Source of the DNA: PALSA-612 sp035652235
GTDB lineage: Bacteria > Actinomycetota > Thermoleophilia > Gaiellales > Gaiellaceae
Assembly: GCA_035652235.1 (NCBI GenBank)
Contig: DASREE010000023.1
Span: 1-64,000, forward strand
DNA length: 64,000 bases
Direction: 5' to 3'
Position numbers and translations under genes: made by a program. Shown in pieces: positions 49,796 through 59,027 of this stretch. The notes beneath the pieces are model-generated. The model searched no databases. It was not told the DNA's origin and saw only the letters and a list, made by a program, of their open reading frames with translations. The number at the start of each line of letters is the position of its first letter. The first letter of the stretch is position 1.

Positions 49796-51211
49796 TCAGA
49801 AGCGGAAGTAGATGAACGGGGCGACGCCCTGCGGTCCCATCGCGTGCGTGACCATCAGCGCCACGGCGAGCACGACCACCTGGAAGGCGACGCCGAGCTC
49901 CGAGAAGCGCGCCATGAGCATCTGCGGGATCCGCGCGGGCAGGTACTGGCTGGCGATGCCGGCGAGGATGGCGAGGACGACGCCCGTGCCGACGAGCGGC
50001 GAGGGCTGGCCCCAGGCGGTGAACAACCGCTCGATCACGTCCCACGCCGTCCCGAACGAGTCCGCCCGGAAGAAGATCCAGGCGAACGCGACGAGGTGGA
50101 AGGTGACGAACCGCCGGCGCCGCAGCGCCCAGCCGGTGGGCGTCTCGTCGGCGAGCCCGTGCTCGCGCCGGAGGCGGCCGACGGCGAGGGCGAGCCCGTG
50201 CATGCCGCCCCAGACGACGAACGTCCACGCCGCCCCGTGCCACAGCCCGCCGAGCAGCATCGTCGCCGCCAGGTTGGCGTAGGTGCGCGCCTCGCCCTTG
50301 CGGTTGCCGCCGAGCGGGATGTACAGGTAGTCGCGGAGCCAGCGCGACAGCGTCATGTGCCAGCGTCGCCAGAAGTCCTGGATGGAGATCGCCGTGTACG
50401 GGCTGTCGAAGTTCTGCGGGAAGCGGAAGCCGAGCAGCAGGGCGAGCCCGATGGCCATGTCCGTGTAGCCGGAGAAGTCGGCGTAGATCTGCACGGAGTA
50501 CGCGTACACGGCCACGAGCGTCTCCAGCGACGAGTGCTGGACGGGCGCGCCGAAGACCCCGTCGACGATGTGCGTCGCCAGGTAGTTCGCGATCACCACC
50601 TTCTTGAACAGACCGGTGGCGATCAGGTAGAAGGCCCGGCTCGAGTCGACCCGGCGCGGGTCGCGGGGCGACTCGAGCTGCGGCAGCAGCTCGGAGCCGC
50701 GCACGATCGGCCCGGCGACGAGGTGCGGGAAGAACGACAGGTAGGCGGCGAACTTGGGCAGCGTGACCGGCTCGAGCGTGCCGCGGTAGATGTCCACGAC
50801 GTAGCTGATCGCCATGAACGTGAAGAAGGAGATCCCGACCGGCAGCACGATGTCGCGCGTGCCGACGGGGAAGCCGAGGCCGACCGCCGCGAACAGGTTG
50901 TGCCCCGAGCTGACGAAGAAGTTGTAGTACTTGAAGTAGCCGAGGACGCCGAGGTCGCCGACGAGGCCGAGCGCCAGGATCGCCCTGCGCCGGAGCGCGA
51001 GCGCGGAGCGGTGGATGGCCACGCCGACCGCCTGGTTCCAGGCGATCGAGAAGGCGAGCAGGAACACGAACTTCCAGTCCCAGTCGGCGTAGAAGACGAA
51101 GCTCGCGCAGACGATGAACAGGCGCCATGCCCGCGGGCGGGGCATCAGCAGCCAGCTCGCGACGAGGACGACGACGAAGAACGTGGCGAAGGTCGTCGTG
51201 GGAAAGAGCAC
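49796..51211 (-). CDS. MBOAT-family O-acyltransferase (AlgI/PatA-like)
   Basis: A 471-residue membrane protein with about ten helices and the MBOAT core: RWHMTLSRWLRDYLYIPLGGN and LLGGLWHGAAWTFVVWGGMHG with the catalytic His. It moves acetyl groups across the membrane for O-acetylation of a surface polysaccharide or peptidoglycan. It is followed by a DUF459-like SGNH gene one base away, the standard AlgI-AlgJ/PatA-PatB pairing. TATCCT lies about 38 bases before the GTG start, so this mRNA would have a leader. Confidence 0.93.
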   Translation of the reverse strand: MLFPTTTFATFFVVVLVASWLLMPRPRAWRLFIVCASFVFYADWDWKFVFLLAFSIAWNQAVGVAIHRSALALRRRAILALGLVGDLGVLGYFKYYNFFVSSGHNLFAAVGLGFPVGTRDIVLPVGISFFTFMAISYVVDIYRGTLEPVTLPKFAAYLSFFPHLVAGPIVRGSELLPQLESPRDPRRVDSSRAFYLIATGLFKKVVIANYLATHIVDGVFGAPVQHSSLETLVAVYAYSVQIYADFSGYTDMAIGLALLLGFRFPQNFDSPYTAISIQDFWRRWHMTLSRWLRDYLYIPLGGNRKGEARTYANLAATMLLGGLWHGAAWTFVVWGGMHGLALAVGRLRREHGLADETPTGWALRRRRFVTFHLVAFAWIFFRADSFGTAWDVIERLFTAWGQPSPLVGTGVVLAILAGIASQYLPARIPQMLMARFSELGVAFQVVVLAVALMVTHAMGPQGVAPFIYFRF

Positions 51212-51264
51212 GCGTGCGTCTCAGACGGGCGTCGGCCGGAGCGAACAGGATAGTCGGCGCCCGG

Positions 51265-51720
51265 TCAGCGTCGGTAGCGGCCGACGAGCGTCGCGGTTGC
51301 CAGCACCTTGCCGCGGAGCGCGCGCTCGAAGGCGGCCCCCGATGCGCCGGCGGCGAGCCGGAGCGGCGCGCGCAGCGCGTACAGGCGGAACACGTACCGG
51401 TGCGTGCCCGACGGCGGGCAGGGGCCCGTGTAGCCGATCCGCCCGGCGTCGTTGCGCCCCTCCGGCAGCCCGTGCGTCGCCTGCGCGAGGCTGCGCGCTC
51501 GCGGCGAGATGCTCCAGATCGTCCAGTGCAGGAAGCTGCCGCCGGGCGCGTCCGGGTCCTGCACGAGCAGGGCGAGCGAGCGGGTGCGGGCGGGCGGCGC
51601 CGTCCAGCGCAGCGGCGGCGACACGTTCCTACCGTCGCACGTGTACAGGCGCGGGATCGTCCCGTTCGCGTGGAAGGCAGGGCTCGTCAGCACGAACGCA
51701 GCGGCGACGGTGGCGACCAC
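51265..51720 (-). CDS. PEBP (YbhB/YbcL)-family protein
   Basis: A 151-residue phosphatidylethanolamine-binding-fold protein. The ligand-site pattern DPDAPGGSFLHWTIW and GYTGPCPPSGTHRYVFRLYA is complete. The hydrophobic N-terminus (about 1-14) may be a signal or simply the first strand. TAGCGT lies exactly six bases before its GTG. Function in bacteria is not known. Confidence 0.9.
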   Translation of the reverse strand: MVATVAAAFVLTSPAFHANGTIPRLYTCDGRNVSPPLRWTAPPARTRSLALLVQDPDAPGGSFLHWTIWSISPRARSLAQATHGLPEGRNDAGRIGYTGPCPPSGTHRYVFRLYALRAPLRLAAGASGAAFERALRGKVLATATLVGRYRR

Positions 51721-51726
51721 GCCCGA

Positions 51727-51732
51727 ACGCTA
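51727..51732 (-). promoter_or_regulatory. -10 element (TAGCGT) for the PEBP gene
   Basis: TAGCGT on the minus strand followed by six bases and GTG 51720, the leaderless pattern. Confidence 0.5.
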
Positions 51733-51776
51733 GCGGCTCCGGCTCGTGCCGGAGGACGGCCGGCTCGCGCCTGCGG

Positions 51777-52262
51777 CTACGGCTGGTACTGCTGGTCGAG
51801 TGCCTCGACCGTGTCGATCGAGTAGCGCAGCCAGAAGCCGAGGTGCTTCAGGTCGACTTGGCCGCGGTGCTTCGGGTTCTTCCCCTTGAGGAGCTGGGCG
51901 AGCTCGGCCGGGCTCGACCTCGTCGTCGCCAGGTTCACGAGGATCGTCACGTGCGCGTCGACGGGCAGCTCGTACGTCAGTAGCCGGCGGTCCGGGTTGC
52001 GGATCCAGTAGTCGTTCGGCACCGCCTGGCCGGGCTTGATCGCGCCGTCCTCCGCCGCGGCCACGTTCGCCGTCCGGCCCTGGAGCCAGAGCGCGGGGTC
52101 GAAGCGGAGCTCGTACGCCTTCCCCTTCGGGGTCACCGACTTCACGTAGCCGAACTCGACCAGCTGCTTGGGCGGCGAGAACAGCCCCCCGCCGGCGAGG
52201 GCGAAGCCGCCGGCTGCGGCCGCCGCTGCGAGCACGGCTCCTAGCACGAGCAGGCGTCTCAC
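51777..52262 (-). CDS. Exported hypothetical protein
   Basis: A 161-residue protein: signal peptide or anchor (about 3-26), then a beta-rich domain (VEFGYVKSVTPKGKAYELRFDPALWLQG) and a C-terminal charged region. No catalytic motif is evident; the pattern recalls lipid- or salt-binding extracellular domains but no family is assigned. GTG start with TAGAGT seven bases upstream. Confidence 0.75.
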   Translation of the reverse strand: MRRLLVLGAVLAAAAAAGGFALAGGGLFSPPKQLVEFGYVKSVTPKGKAYELRFDPALWLQGRTANVAAAEDGAIKPGQAVPNDYWIRNPDRRLLTYELPVDAHVTILVNLATTRSSPAELAQLLKGKNPKHRGQVDLKHLGFWLRYSIDTVEALDQQYQP

Positions 52263-52269
52263 CGCGGCG

Positions 52270-52275
52270 ACTCTA
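52270..52275 (-). promoter_or_regulatory. -10 element (TAGAGT) for the exported hypothetical protein
   Basis: TAGAGT lies seven bases before GTG 52262 on the minus strand. Confidence 0.4.
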
Positions 52276-52323
52276 GCGCCGCCGCGGCGCAGGCGAAAGT
52301 GTCCGCGGCGGCCGCTGGCCGGA

Positions 52324-54915
52324 TCAGCCGCCGGCGACGGCCGCTTCGACGCCCGTCTCCTTGAGCGCCGCCTGTGCGGCCGCCAGGCGCGCGAGCGGTA
52401 CCCGGAACGGCGAGCACGACACGTAGTCGAGGCCGATGCGGTGGCAGAAGGCGACCGAGCTCGGTTCGCCGCCGTGCTCGCCGCAGATGCCGAGCTTCAG
52501 GTCCTCCTTCGCCCCTCTCCCCCGCTCGACTGCGATCCGCATCAGCTCTCCGACGCCGCCCTCGTCGAGGACCTCGAACGGGTTGCGCTCGAGCACGTCG
52601 TCCTCGAGGTAGCGGGCGAGGAACTTGTTCTCGGCGTCGTCGCGGGAGAAGCCGAGGGTGGTCTGGGTGAGATCGTTCGTACCGAAGGAGAAGAAGTCGG
52701 CGTGACGTGCGATCTCGTCTGCCCGTACGCACGCCCGCGGCAGCTCGATCATCGTGCCGACCAGGTACTCGATCTCGCCCTCCTCCCCGACGGTGCGCAC
52801 GGTCAGCTCGCGCAGCCGCCGCAGCTCCTCGCCGAAGCCGACGAGCGGGTGCATGATCTCGACGATCGGCGCCTCGCCCGTACGCTCGTGCACCGCCTTC
52901 GACGCGCGCACGATCGCGCGCACCTGCATCTCGTAGATCTCCGGGAAGATCAGCCCGACGCGGCAGCCGCGCATGCCGAGCATCGGGTTCGTCTCGTGCA
53001 GCACGCGGATCCGCTCGCGCATCGCCTCGTCGGTCGCCTCCTCGAGCGGCGGCAGGAACTCGTGCAGCGGCGGGTCGAGCAGCCGGATGGTGACCGGCAG
53101 GCCGGCCATCGCCTCGAAGATGCCCTCGAAGTCGTGCTGCTGCATGGGCAGGATGCGCTCGAGCGCGGCCCGGCGGCCCTCCGCCGAGTCGGCCATGATC
53201 ATCTCGCGCATCACCGGCAGGCGGTCCTCGGCCATGAACATGTGCTCGGTGCGGCAGAGGCCGATCCCCTGCGCCCCGAGCTCGCGCGCCTTGGCCGCGT
53301 CCTCGGGGGTGTCCGCGTTCGCGTGCACGCGCAGCCGGCGCAGCCCGTCCGCCCACTCGAGGATCGTCTGGAAATCCTCGTTGATCTGCGGCGGGACGAG
53401 AGGAACCTCGCCGAGCATGATCCGGCCGGTGCCGCCGTCGATCGTGAGCAGGTCGCCTTCGGCGAGCTCGTGGCCGGCCAGGCTCGCTCGCGTCGTCCCG
53501 CCGAACGTCAGCGCCTCGCAACCCGCGACGCACGGCTTGCCCATGCCGCGCGCGACGACGGCCGCGTGCGAGGTCATGCCGCCGTGGGCGGTGAGCACGC
53601 CCTGCGCGTGGATGAGGCCGTGGATGTCGTCCGGGGTCGTCTCCCAGCGGACGAGGATGACCGCCTCGCCGCCGCGGCCGAGCTCCTCCGCCCTGTTCGC
53701 ATCGAACACCACCTTCCCGGAGGCGGCGCCGGGGGACGCGTTCAGACCCGTGGCGACGACGTCGACCCTCGCCGTCGGGTCGATCATCGGGTGCAGCAGC
53801 TGGTCGAGCTGCGAGGGGTCGATCCGGGCCACGGCCTCCTCGCGGGTGATCAGCCCCTCCGAGGCCATGTCGACGGCGCACTTGAGCGCGGCGGCCGCCG
53901 TGCGCTTGCCGGTGCGCGTCTGCAGCACGAACAGGGTGCCCTCCTCCACCGTGAACTCGACGTCCTGCATGTCGCGGTAGTGCTCCTCGAGCCGCTGCAT
54001 GGTGGCGAGAAACTCGCCGTAGGCCTCCGGCAGCGTCTCGCGCATCCGCTCGAGCGGCTCCGGGGTGCGGATGCCGGCGACCACGTCCTCGCCCTGGGCG
54101 TTCAGCAGGTACTCGCCGAACACACCTTTCTCGCCGGTGGACGGGTTGCGCGTGAAGGCGACGCCGGTCGCGGAGCGCGGGCCCTTGTTGCCGAACACCA
54201 TCTGCATGACGTTCACGGCGGTGCCCAGGTCGTCCGGGATGTCGTGCGCGCGGCGGTAGACCTGCGCGCGCGGCGTGTCCCACGACTCGAAGACGGCGAC
54301 GACGGCCCGGTCGAGCTGCTCGCGCGCATCCTGCGGGAACGGCCGGCCGAGCTCGTGCTCGTAGATCGCCTTGAACGTCTCCACCAGCCCGGCCAGGTCC
54401 TCGGCCGTCAGGTCGACGTCCTGCGCCACCCCGCGCGCCTCCTTCAGCTTCGTCAGCTCGGACTCGAAGCGATGGGGGTCGATGCCGTCCACCGTCTCGC
54501 CGTACATCTGGATGAGCCGCCGGTAGGAGTCGTAGGCGAAGCGCTCGTTGCCGGTCCGCTCGGCGAGGCCGCGCACGGCGACGTCGCTCAGGCCGACGTC
54601 GAGGATCGTGTCCATCATCCCCGGCATGGAGATCGCGGCGCCCGACCGCACCGACACGAGCAGCGGGTCGTGCGGGTCGCCGAAGCGCTTGCCGGTCTTC
54701 TGCTCGAGCCGGGAGACGTGCACCGAGACCTCGTCGTCGAGGCCGTCCGGGATCCGCTTCGCCGCCATGTAGGCACGGCAGGCCTCGGTGGTGATGGTGA
54801 AGCCCGCGGGCACCGGCAGGCCGAGCTGGGTCATCTCCGCCAGACCGGCCCCCTTGCCGCCGAGGAGCGCCCGCCCCTCCTCGCACGGCTCGTCGAAATC
54901 GAACACGTAGCGCAT
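52324..54915 (-). CDS. ppdK: Pyruvate, phosphate dikinase
   Basis: Interconverts pyruvate, ATP and phosphate with PEP, AMP and diphosphate. The 863-residue protein has the N-terminal ATP-grasp domain (GGKGAGLAEMTQLGLPVP), the phospho-His loop AHGGMTSHAAVVARG and the C-terminal PEP/pyruvate barrel with GFGEELRRLRE and FSFGTNDLTQ. It is normal in length. The regulator is encoded about 300 bp upstream. ATG 54915; no strong ribosome site is seen. Confidence 0.97.
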   Translation of the reverse strand: MRYVFDFDEPCEEGRALLGGKGAGLAEMTQLGLPVPAGFTITTEACRAYMAAKRIPDGLDDEVSVHVSRLEQKTGKRFGDPHDPLLVSVRSGAAISMPGMMDTILDVGLSDVAVRGLAERTGNERFAYDSYRRLIQMYGETVDGIDPHRFESELTKLKEARGVAQDVDLTAEDLAGLVETFKAIYEHELGRPFPQDAREQLDRAVVAVFESWDTPRAQVYRRAHDIPDDLGTAVNVMQMVFGNKGPRSATGVAFTRNPSTGEKGVFGEYLLNAQGEDVVAGIRTPEPLERMRETLPEAYGEFLATMQRLEEHYRDMQDVEFTVEEGTLFVLQTRTGKRTAAAALKCAVDMASEGLITREEAVARIDPSQLDQLLHPMIDPTARVDVVATGLNASPGAASGKVVFDANRAEELGRGGEAVILVRWETTPDDIHGLIHAQGVLTAHGGMTSHAAVVARGMGKPCVAGCEALTFGGTTRASLAGHELAEGDLLTIDGGTGRIMLGEVPLVPPQINEDFQTILEWADGLRRLRVHANADTPEDAAKARELGAQGIGLCRTEHMFMAEDRLPVMREMIMADSAEGRRAALERILPMQQHDFEGIFEAMAGLPVTIRLLDPPLHEFLPPLEEATDEAMRERIRVLHETNPMLGMRGCRVGLIFPEIYEMQVRAIVRASKAVHERTGEAPIVEIMHPLVGFGEELRRLRELTVRTVGEEGEIEYLVGTMIELPRACVRADEIARHADFFSFGTNDLTQTTLGFSRDDAENKFLARYLEDDVLERNPFEVLDEGGVGELMRIAVERGRGAKEDLKLGICGEHGGEPSSVAFCHRIGLDYVSCSPFRVPLARLAAAQAALKETGVEAAVAGG

Positions 54916-54969
54916 GGAGGGTCATTATTCCCGCTCGGCGGATGGTCGGTCAGCGGGGCAACTCCGGAG

Positions 54970-55005
54970 CCGCCGGCCGGGATTGCCCTGGGCGTCGGCC
55001 GGCGG
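54970..55005. terminator. GC-rich hairpin between the regulator unit and ppdK
   Basis: CCGCCGGCCG (54970-54979) pairs perfectly with CGGCCGGCGG (54996-55005), loop 16 bases. It lies 20 bases past the minus-strand stop of the small membrane protein, before ppdK. Confidence 0.6.
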
Positions 55006-55024
55006 TGCGGCCGGGCAGCCAGCT

Positions 55025-55243
55025 TCAGTGCTCGCGATCACGCCGCCGGCGCGCCCGGAACTCGGCCAGCCAGGCTGCGGCGCGGAGCCCGATCCAGAGA
55101 GGTGTGAGCCCGACGTAGAAGACGAGCATGCCGAGCACGAGCAGGACGTGCCAGAGCAGCCAGCGCCAGAGCGGGATCCTGCGTGCGCGCGCCGCCCGCG
55201 CGCCCGGGTTGAAGCCGGGCCCCGGATCCGGCAGGTCGGTCAC
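55025..55243 (-). CDS. Small membrane protein downstream of the PPDK regulator
   Basis: A 72-residue protein with a cytosolic Pro/Gly-rich start, two hydrophobic helices (about 26-58) and a basic tail (FRARRRRDREH). The GTG start overlaps the regulator stop as GTGA, so they are made together. I do not recognise the family. It may anchor or modulate the regulator. Confidence 0.7.
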   Translation of the reverse strand: MTDLPDPGPGFNPGARAARARRIPLWRWLLWHVLLVLGMLVFYVGLTPLWIGLRAAAWLAEFRARRRRDREH

Positions 55244-56112
55244 GTCGCCTTCCGGTCGTTCCGCTGACTGTGGTCGCTCCGGTCGTTGCGGCGGTGCTCG
55301 ACCTGGCGGATGATGCGCACGGCCGTCTCCTCGACCGACAGCTCGGTTATGTCGATCACGGGGCAGCCGAGGCGCCGGTGGACGTCGGCTGCGACGTCGA
55401 GCTCCTCGTAGATCTCGACGATGGCCGCGTACGACTGGCGTCCGCTCCGCATCAGGCGCGCCCGCTCGCGCCGGATCTCCGCCAGGCGGCCCGCGTCGAT
55501 GGTCAGGCCGACGATCTTGCCCGGGTCGACGCGGAAGAGCTCCGCCGGCGGCTCGATGCCCTTCACGATCGGCACGTTCGCCGTCTTGTAGCCGAGATAG
55601 CCGAGGTACATGGAGAGAGGTGTCTTCGACGTGCGCGACACGCCGACGAGGACGATGTCGGCATCGCGCAGACCGTCGCCGACCCCGTCGTCGTACTTGA
55701 CCGCGAACTCGATCGCGGCCATGCGCTTGAAGTAGGCCGAGTCGAGCGGCGGCCTCGCCCCGGGCTTCATCTGCGCGGCCCTGCCGGACACCTCCGCGAT
55801 CGTCGTCAGCGGCGGGCCGAGGATGTCGCAGGCGTGCACGCCGGCGTCCCGGCAGAGGACGCGCATGGCCTCGCGCAGCTCGGGCTGCACGATCGTGTAC
55901 ACGACCACCGCCGGCCGCCCGGCCGCCCGGCTCACGGCCAGCTGCAGGTCGTCGACCGTCTCGACCCGGGGATGGCGCACCTCCTCGAACGGCTGGTCGG
56001 GGAACTGTGCCTCGAGCGCGGCCACGAGCCGCGTCGCGGTCTCTCCCGTCGCGTCGGAGATGATGTGCAGCTCGACGGGCGACTTCGGCCCTGCCTGCGC
56101 AGCGCTCGCCAC
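55240..56112 (-). CDS. Pyruvate, phosphate dikinase regulatory protein (PSRP)
   Basis: A 290-residue DUF299 kinase/pyrophosphorylase that phosphorylates and dephosphorylates the active-site region of PPDK. The P-loop GVSRTSKTPLS is at about 148-158, with ELHIISDATGETA near the start and GLTI and SYAAIVEIYEELDVA further on. GTG start. Located just upstream of ppdK on the same strand. The upstream 211-bp gap carries a direct repeat. Confidence 0.93.
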   Translation of the reverse strand: MASAAQAGPKSPVELHIISDATGETATRLVAALEAQFPDQPFEEVRHPRVETVDDLQLAVSRAAGRPAVVVYTIVQPELREAMRVLCRDAGVHACDILGPPLTTIAEVSGRAAQMKPGARPPLDSAYFKRMAAIEFAVKYDDGVGDGLRDADIVLVGVSRTSKTPLSMYLGYLGYKTANVPIVKGIEPPAELFRVDPGKIVGLTIDAGRLAEIRRERARLMRSGRQSYAAIVEIYEELDVAADVHRRLGCPVIDITELSVEETAVRIIRQVEHRRNDRSDHSQRNDRKAT

Positions 56113-56187
56113 GCCGCCATTCTGACGCGCAGGGCAGGAGCGGGGCGAGCGTGCGCTCAGGGGCGAGCGTGCCCTCGGCGGCGGCCG

Positions 56188-56234
56188 CCGGCACACCTTC
56201 GCCACCGCCCTCCTCCGGCACACCTTCGCCACCG
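56188..56234. repeat. Direct repeat (20 bp twice, 27-bp period) in the PSRP upstream region
   Basis: An identical 20-base unit occurs at 56188-56207 and 56215-56234, beginning CCGGCACACC and ending TTCGCCACCG. A second, shorter pair (GGGGCGAGCGTGC at 56143 and 56160) flanks it. No gene lies in 56113-56323. The spacing suits two protein sites on nearly the same DNA face. Confidence 0.75.
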
Positions 56235-56323
56235 TCCCGTCACACACGGGCGCGAAGCTCGCCGCTATGCTCGCAGCGGGTGGTGGGCTGGGGTGCCCCG
56301 ACGGGAGCGGCGTCGCCCCGGGA

Positions 56324-58165
56324 TCAGAGCGGGATCTGCGAGAGGTCGCCGAGGCGCCCGACCGCGTCGCGGAGGTCGCGCAGCAGGCGGAGCCGGTTTG
56401 CCCGCACGCGCTCGTCGGGGTCCATGACGAGGACGTCGACGAAGAAGCGTTCGACGAGCGGGGCAAGCGACGCGGCCCAGGCGAACACCTCCGTGAAGGG
56501 CGCCTCCGGCGGGGGTTGCGTCCTGATCGCCGCCGCCAGGTCACGCTCTGCCTGCTCGGAGAAGATCGTCTCGTCGACAGGGGCCTCGTCGGCGGCGTCG
56601 CCGACGATCCGTCGCGCGCGCGTGTACACCTCGTGCACCGCAGGCAGCGCCTCCTGCCCGGCCAGGTGGTGCGCCAGACGAGCGACGCCGCCCACCTCCC
56701 GCACCCGGGATGCCCGCGCCGCGCGCACGAACTCGACCGGGACGTCGAGGTAGCCCTCGAGGCGCTCCTCGACGAACTCGCGGACGTCGTCGGGCATGAG
56801 CTCCCGCCTCACCTCCACCTCGCCCTCGACGGCGAGACGGCAGAGGCCGATCGCGGCGCGCCGCAGCCCGAACGGGTCGCGCGAGCCGGACGGCCGGTGG
56901 CCGAGCGAGAAGGAGACGGTGAGCGTGTCCAGCTTGTCCGCCGCCGCCAGCACGCGGCCGGCTGGCGTGGAGGGGAGCGGCGCGTCGGCGCCGTCCGGCA
57001 GGTACTGCTCGGCGATGGCGAGGCAGACCGGCTCCGGCCGGCCCGACAGGCGTGCGTACTCGGCGCCGATCGCGCCCTCGAGATCGGGGAACTCGCGCAC
57101 GAGCTCCGCCGCCTGGTCGGCCTTGGCGAGCGATGCCGCCTCCCGAGCCGTCTCGTCGCCGCCGAGCGCGGCGACGAGCTCGACCAGGCGCTCGGTCTTG
57201 TCCGCGTACGTCCCCGCGCCGGCGAAGAAGGTGATCGAGCCGAGCCGCGCTGCCAGCCCATCGATGCCGACCGCTACGTCGCGCTCGAAGGTGAAGCGCG
57301 CGTCGTCCAGCCGGTTCGAGAGCACGCTCTCGTGTCCCATCCGCACGGTCTCCGGCTCTCCGCCGCCGGCGACGACCGCGAACCTCGTGCCGCCGAGGGG
57401 GAAGTAGCGCTGGTGCGACTGCATCGCCGTCACGATCACCCGCTCGGGAAGCGTGAGGAAGCGCTCGTCGAAGCTTGCCCCGAGCACGACCGGGCTCTCG
57501 ACCAGATGCACGACCTCGTCGAGCTTGCCGAGCGGGTCTGCCCAGCTTCCGAGCGCGTCGAGCCCGTCGACGATCAGCCGCCGCCGCTCGGCCTGGTCGG
57601 GCTCGACGCCGGCGCTTCGCAGCAGCCCGAGGTAGGCGCCGGCATCCGGGATCTCGAGCTCGTGCGAGCTGAATCGGTGCCCGAACGAGCTCGAGCCCGA
57701 AGGGACGCCGTCGATCGCGAGCTCGAGCGTCTCGCTCCCGTGCTTCGCGAGCAGCCAGCGCACCGGGCGGGGGAAGCGAAGCCCTCCGGCACGCCAGACC
57801 ATCGTCTTGTGGAAGACGAGCCCGCGCACGATCTCACCCAGTCGCTCGGCGAGCGGGCGCGGCTGCACGGGCGCCCACAGGAACCCGTCCTGCTCGACGA
57901 GGTCGGCGGCGGCCAGGCCGTGCTTGCGGGCGAACCCCTCGGCAGCGCGCTCGCGCAGCGCGGCCGGCGGCCCTTTGACGAGCTCGACGCCGCCCCGGCC
58001 GGGGAGCTCGTCGACGAGCACGACGAGCCGGCGCGGTCCGACGAGGACGCGCGACGGCGCCTGCCCGAGGTGCCGCTCGCACAGCCCGGGAAGCTGCGTC
58101 TCCGCCTCGGCGCACGCCCAGGCGGGAAGCTCCTCGCAGCCGATCTCGAGCAGGAGCTCAGGCAT
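56324..58165 (-). CDS. glyS: Glycyl-tRNA synthetase beta subunit
   Basis: Beta chain of the alpha2-beta2 glycyl-tRNA synthetase; 613 residues, somewhat shorter than the usual 680-700. It opens with LLLEIGCEELPAW and includes the HD-like region and the C-terminal DALR-like part with VRANRLRLL. It starts at ATG 58165, eight bases inside glyQ, and thus is coupled to it. Most actinobacteria have a single-chain form, so this alpha-beta type is a lineage clue. Confidence 0.96.
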   Translation of the reverse strand: MPELLLEIGCEELPAWACAEAETQLPGLCERHLGQAPSRVLVGPRRLVVLVDELPGRGGVELVKGPPAALRERAAEGFARKHGLAAADLVEQDGFLWAPVQPRPLAERLGEIVRGLVFHKTMVWRAGGLRFPRPVRWLLAKHGSETLELAIDGVPSGSSSFGHRFSSHELEIPDAGAYLGLLRSAGVEPDQAERRRLIVDGLDALGSWADPLGKLDEVVHLVESPVVLGASFDERFLTLPERVIVTAMQSHQRYFPLGGTRFAVVAGGGEPETVRMGHESVLSNRLDDARFTFERDVAVGIDGLAARLGSITFFAGAGTYADKTERLVELVAALGGDETAREAASLAKADQAAELVREFPDLEGAIGAEYARLSGRPEPVCLAIAEQYLPDGADAPLPSTPAGRVLAAADKLDTLTVSFSLGHRPSGSRDPFGLRRAAIGLCRLAVEGEVEVRRELMPDDVREFVEERLEGYLDVPVEFVRAARASRVREVGGVARLAHHLAGQEALPAVHEVYTRARRIVGDAADEAPVDETIFSEQAERDLAAAIRTQPPPEAPFTEVFAWAASLAPLVERFFVDVLVMDPDERVRANRLRLLRDLRDAVGRLGDLSQIPL

Positions 58166-59015
58166 CGGCCACCCGCTCGAGGTACAGCTTCGCCACCTCG
58201 CGCGCGAGCGTGCGCACGCGCCCGATGTAGGCGGCACGCTCGGCGACGGAGACGGCGCCGCGGGCGTCGAGGAGGTTGAACGTGTGCGAGCACTTGAGCG
58301 TCTGGTCGTAGGCGGGGAGCGGCAGGCCCGCCTCCAGCAGCCTGCGGCACTGCGCCTCGCAGTCGTCGAACCAGCGCACGAGCGACGCCACGTCCGCCTG
58401 CTCGAAGTTGTACGCCGACCATTCGCGCTCGCTCTCGCGGTAGATGTCACCCCACGTGAAGCCCGGCGCCCACTCGAGCTCGAATGCCGTCCGCTTCCCC
58501 TGCAGGAACATGGCGAGCCGCTCCAGGCCGTAGGTGATCTCGGCCGGGATCAGGTCGAGCTCCAAGCCGCCGAGCTGCTGGAAGTACGTGAACTGCGTCA
58601 CCTCCATGCCGTCGATCCACACCTCCCAGCCGAGGCCCCAGGCGCCGAGGGTCGGCTGCTCCCAGTCGTCTTCGACGAGCCGCACGTCGTGGCGGACGAG
58701 GTCGATGCCGAGGGCGGCGAGCGAGTCGAAGTACTGGTCGAGCACGTCGTCGGGGGTCGGCTTGAGGATCACCTGGTACTGGAAGTAGTGCTGGAAGCGG
58801 AACGGGTTCTCGCCGTAGCGCCCGTCCGTCGGCCGGATCACCGGCTCGACGTAGGCGGCTCGCCACTCCTTCGGCCCGAGGCAGCGCAGGAACGTCGCCG
58901 GGTTCATCGTCCCGGCCGCGAGCTCGGTGTGGTAGGGCTGCATGACCACGCAGCCGCGGTCGGACCAGTACGCCTGGAGCCGCGTGATCATCTCCTGGTA
59001 GGTCGGCGCCGCCAC
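58158..59015 (-). CDS. glyQ: Glycyl-tRNA synthetase alpha subunit
   Basis: Class II catalytic chain of 285 residues: MNPATFLRCLGPKEW, YVEPVIRPTDGRYGENPFRFQHYFQYQV, and LEAWGLGWEVWIDGMEVTQFTYFQQ-like segments (here LGAWGLGWEVWIDG). Together with GlyS charges tRNA-Gly. GTG start with TAGCAT six bases upstream, i.e. leaderless. No T-box leader is visible. Confidence 0.97.
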   Translation of the reverse strand: MAAPTYQEMITRLQAYWSDRGCVVMQPYHTELAAGTMNPATFLRCLGPKEWRAAYVEPVIRPTDGRYGENPFRFQHYFQYQVILKPTPDDVLDQYFDSLAALGIDLVRHDVRLVEDDWEQPTLGAWGLGWEVWIDGMEVTQFTYFQQLGGLELDLIPAEITYGLERLAMFLQGKRTAFELEWAPGFTWGDIYRESEREWSAYNFEQADVASLVRWFDDCEAQCRRLLEAGLPLPAYDQTLKCSHTFNLLDARGAVSVAERAAYIGRVRTLAREVAKLYLERVADA

Positions 59016-59021
59016 GGCGCG

Positions 59022-59027
59022 ATGCTA
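59022..59027 (-). promoter_or_regulatory. -10 element (TAGCAT) for glyQ
   Basis: TAGCAT on the minus strand followed by six bases and GTG 59015. Confidence 0.5.
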
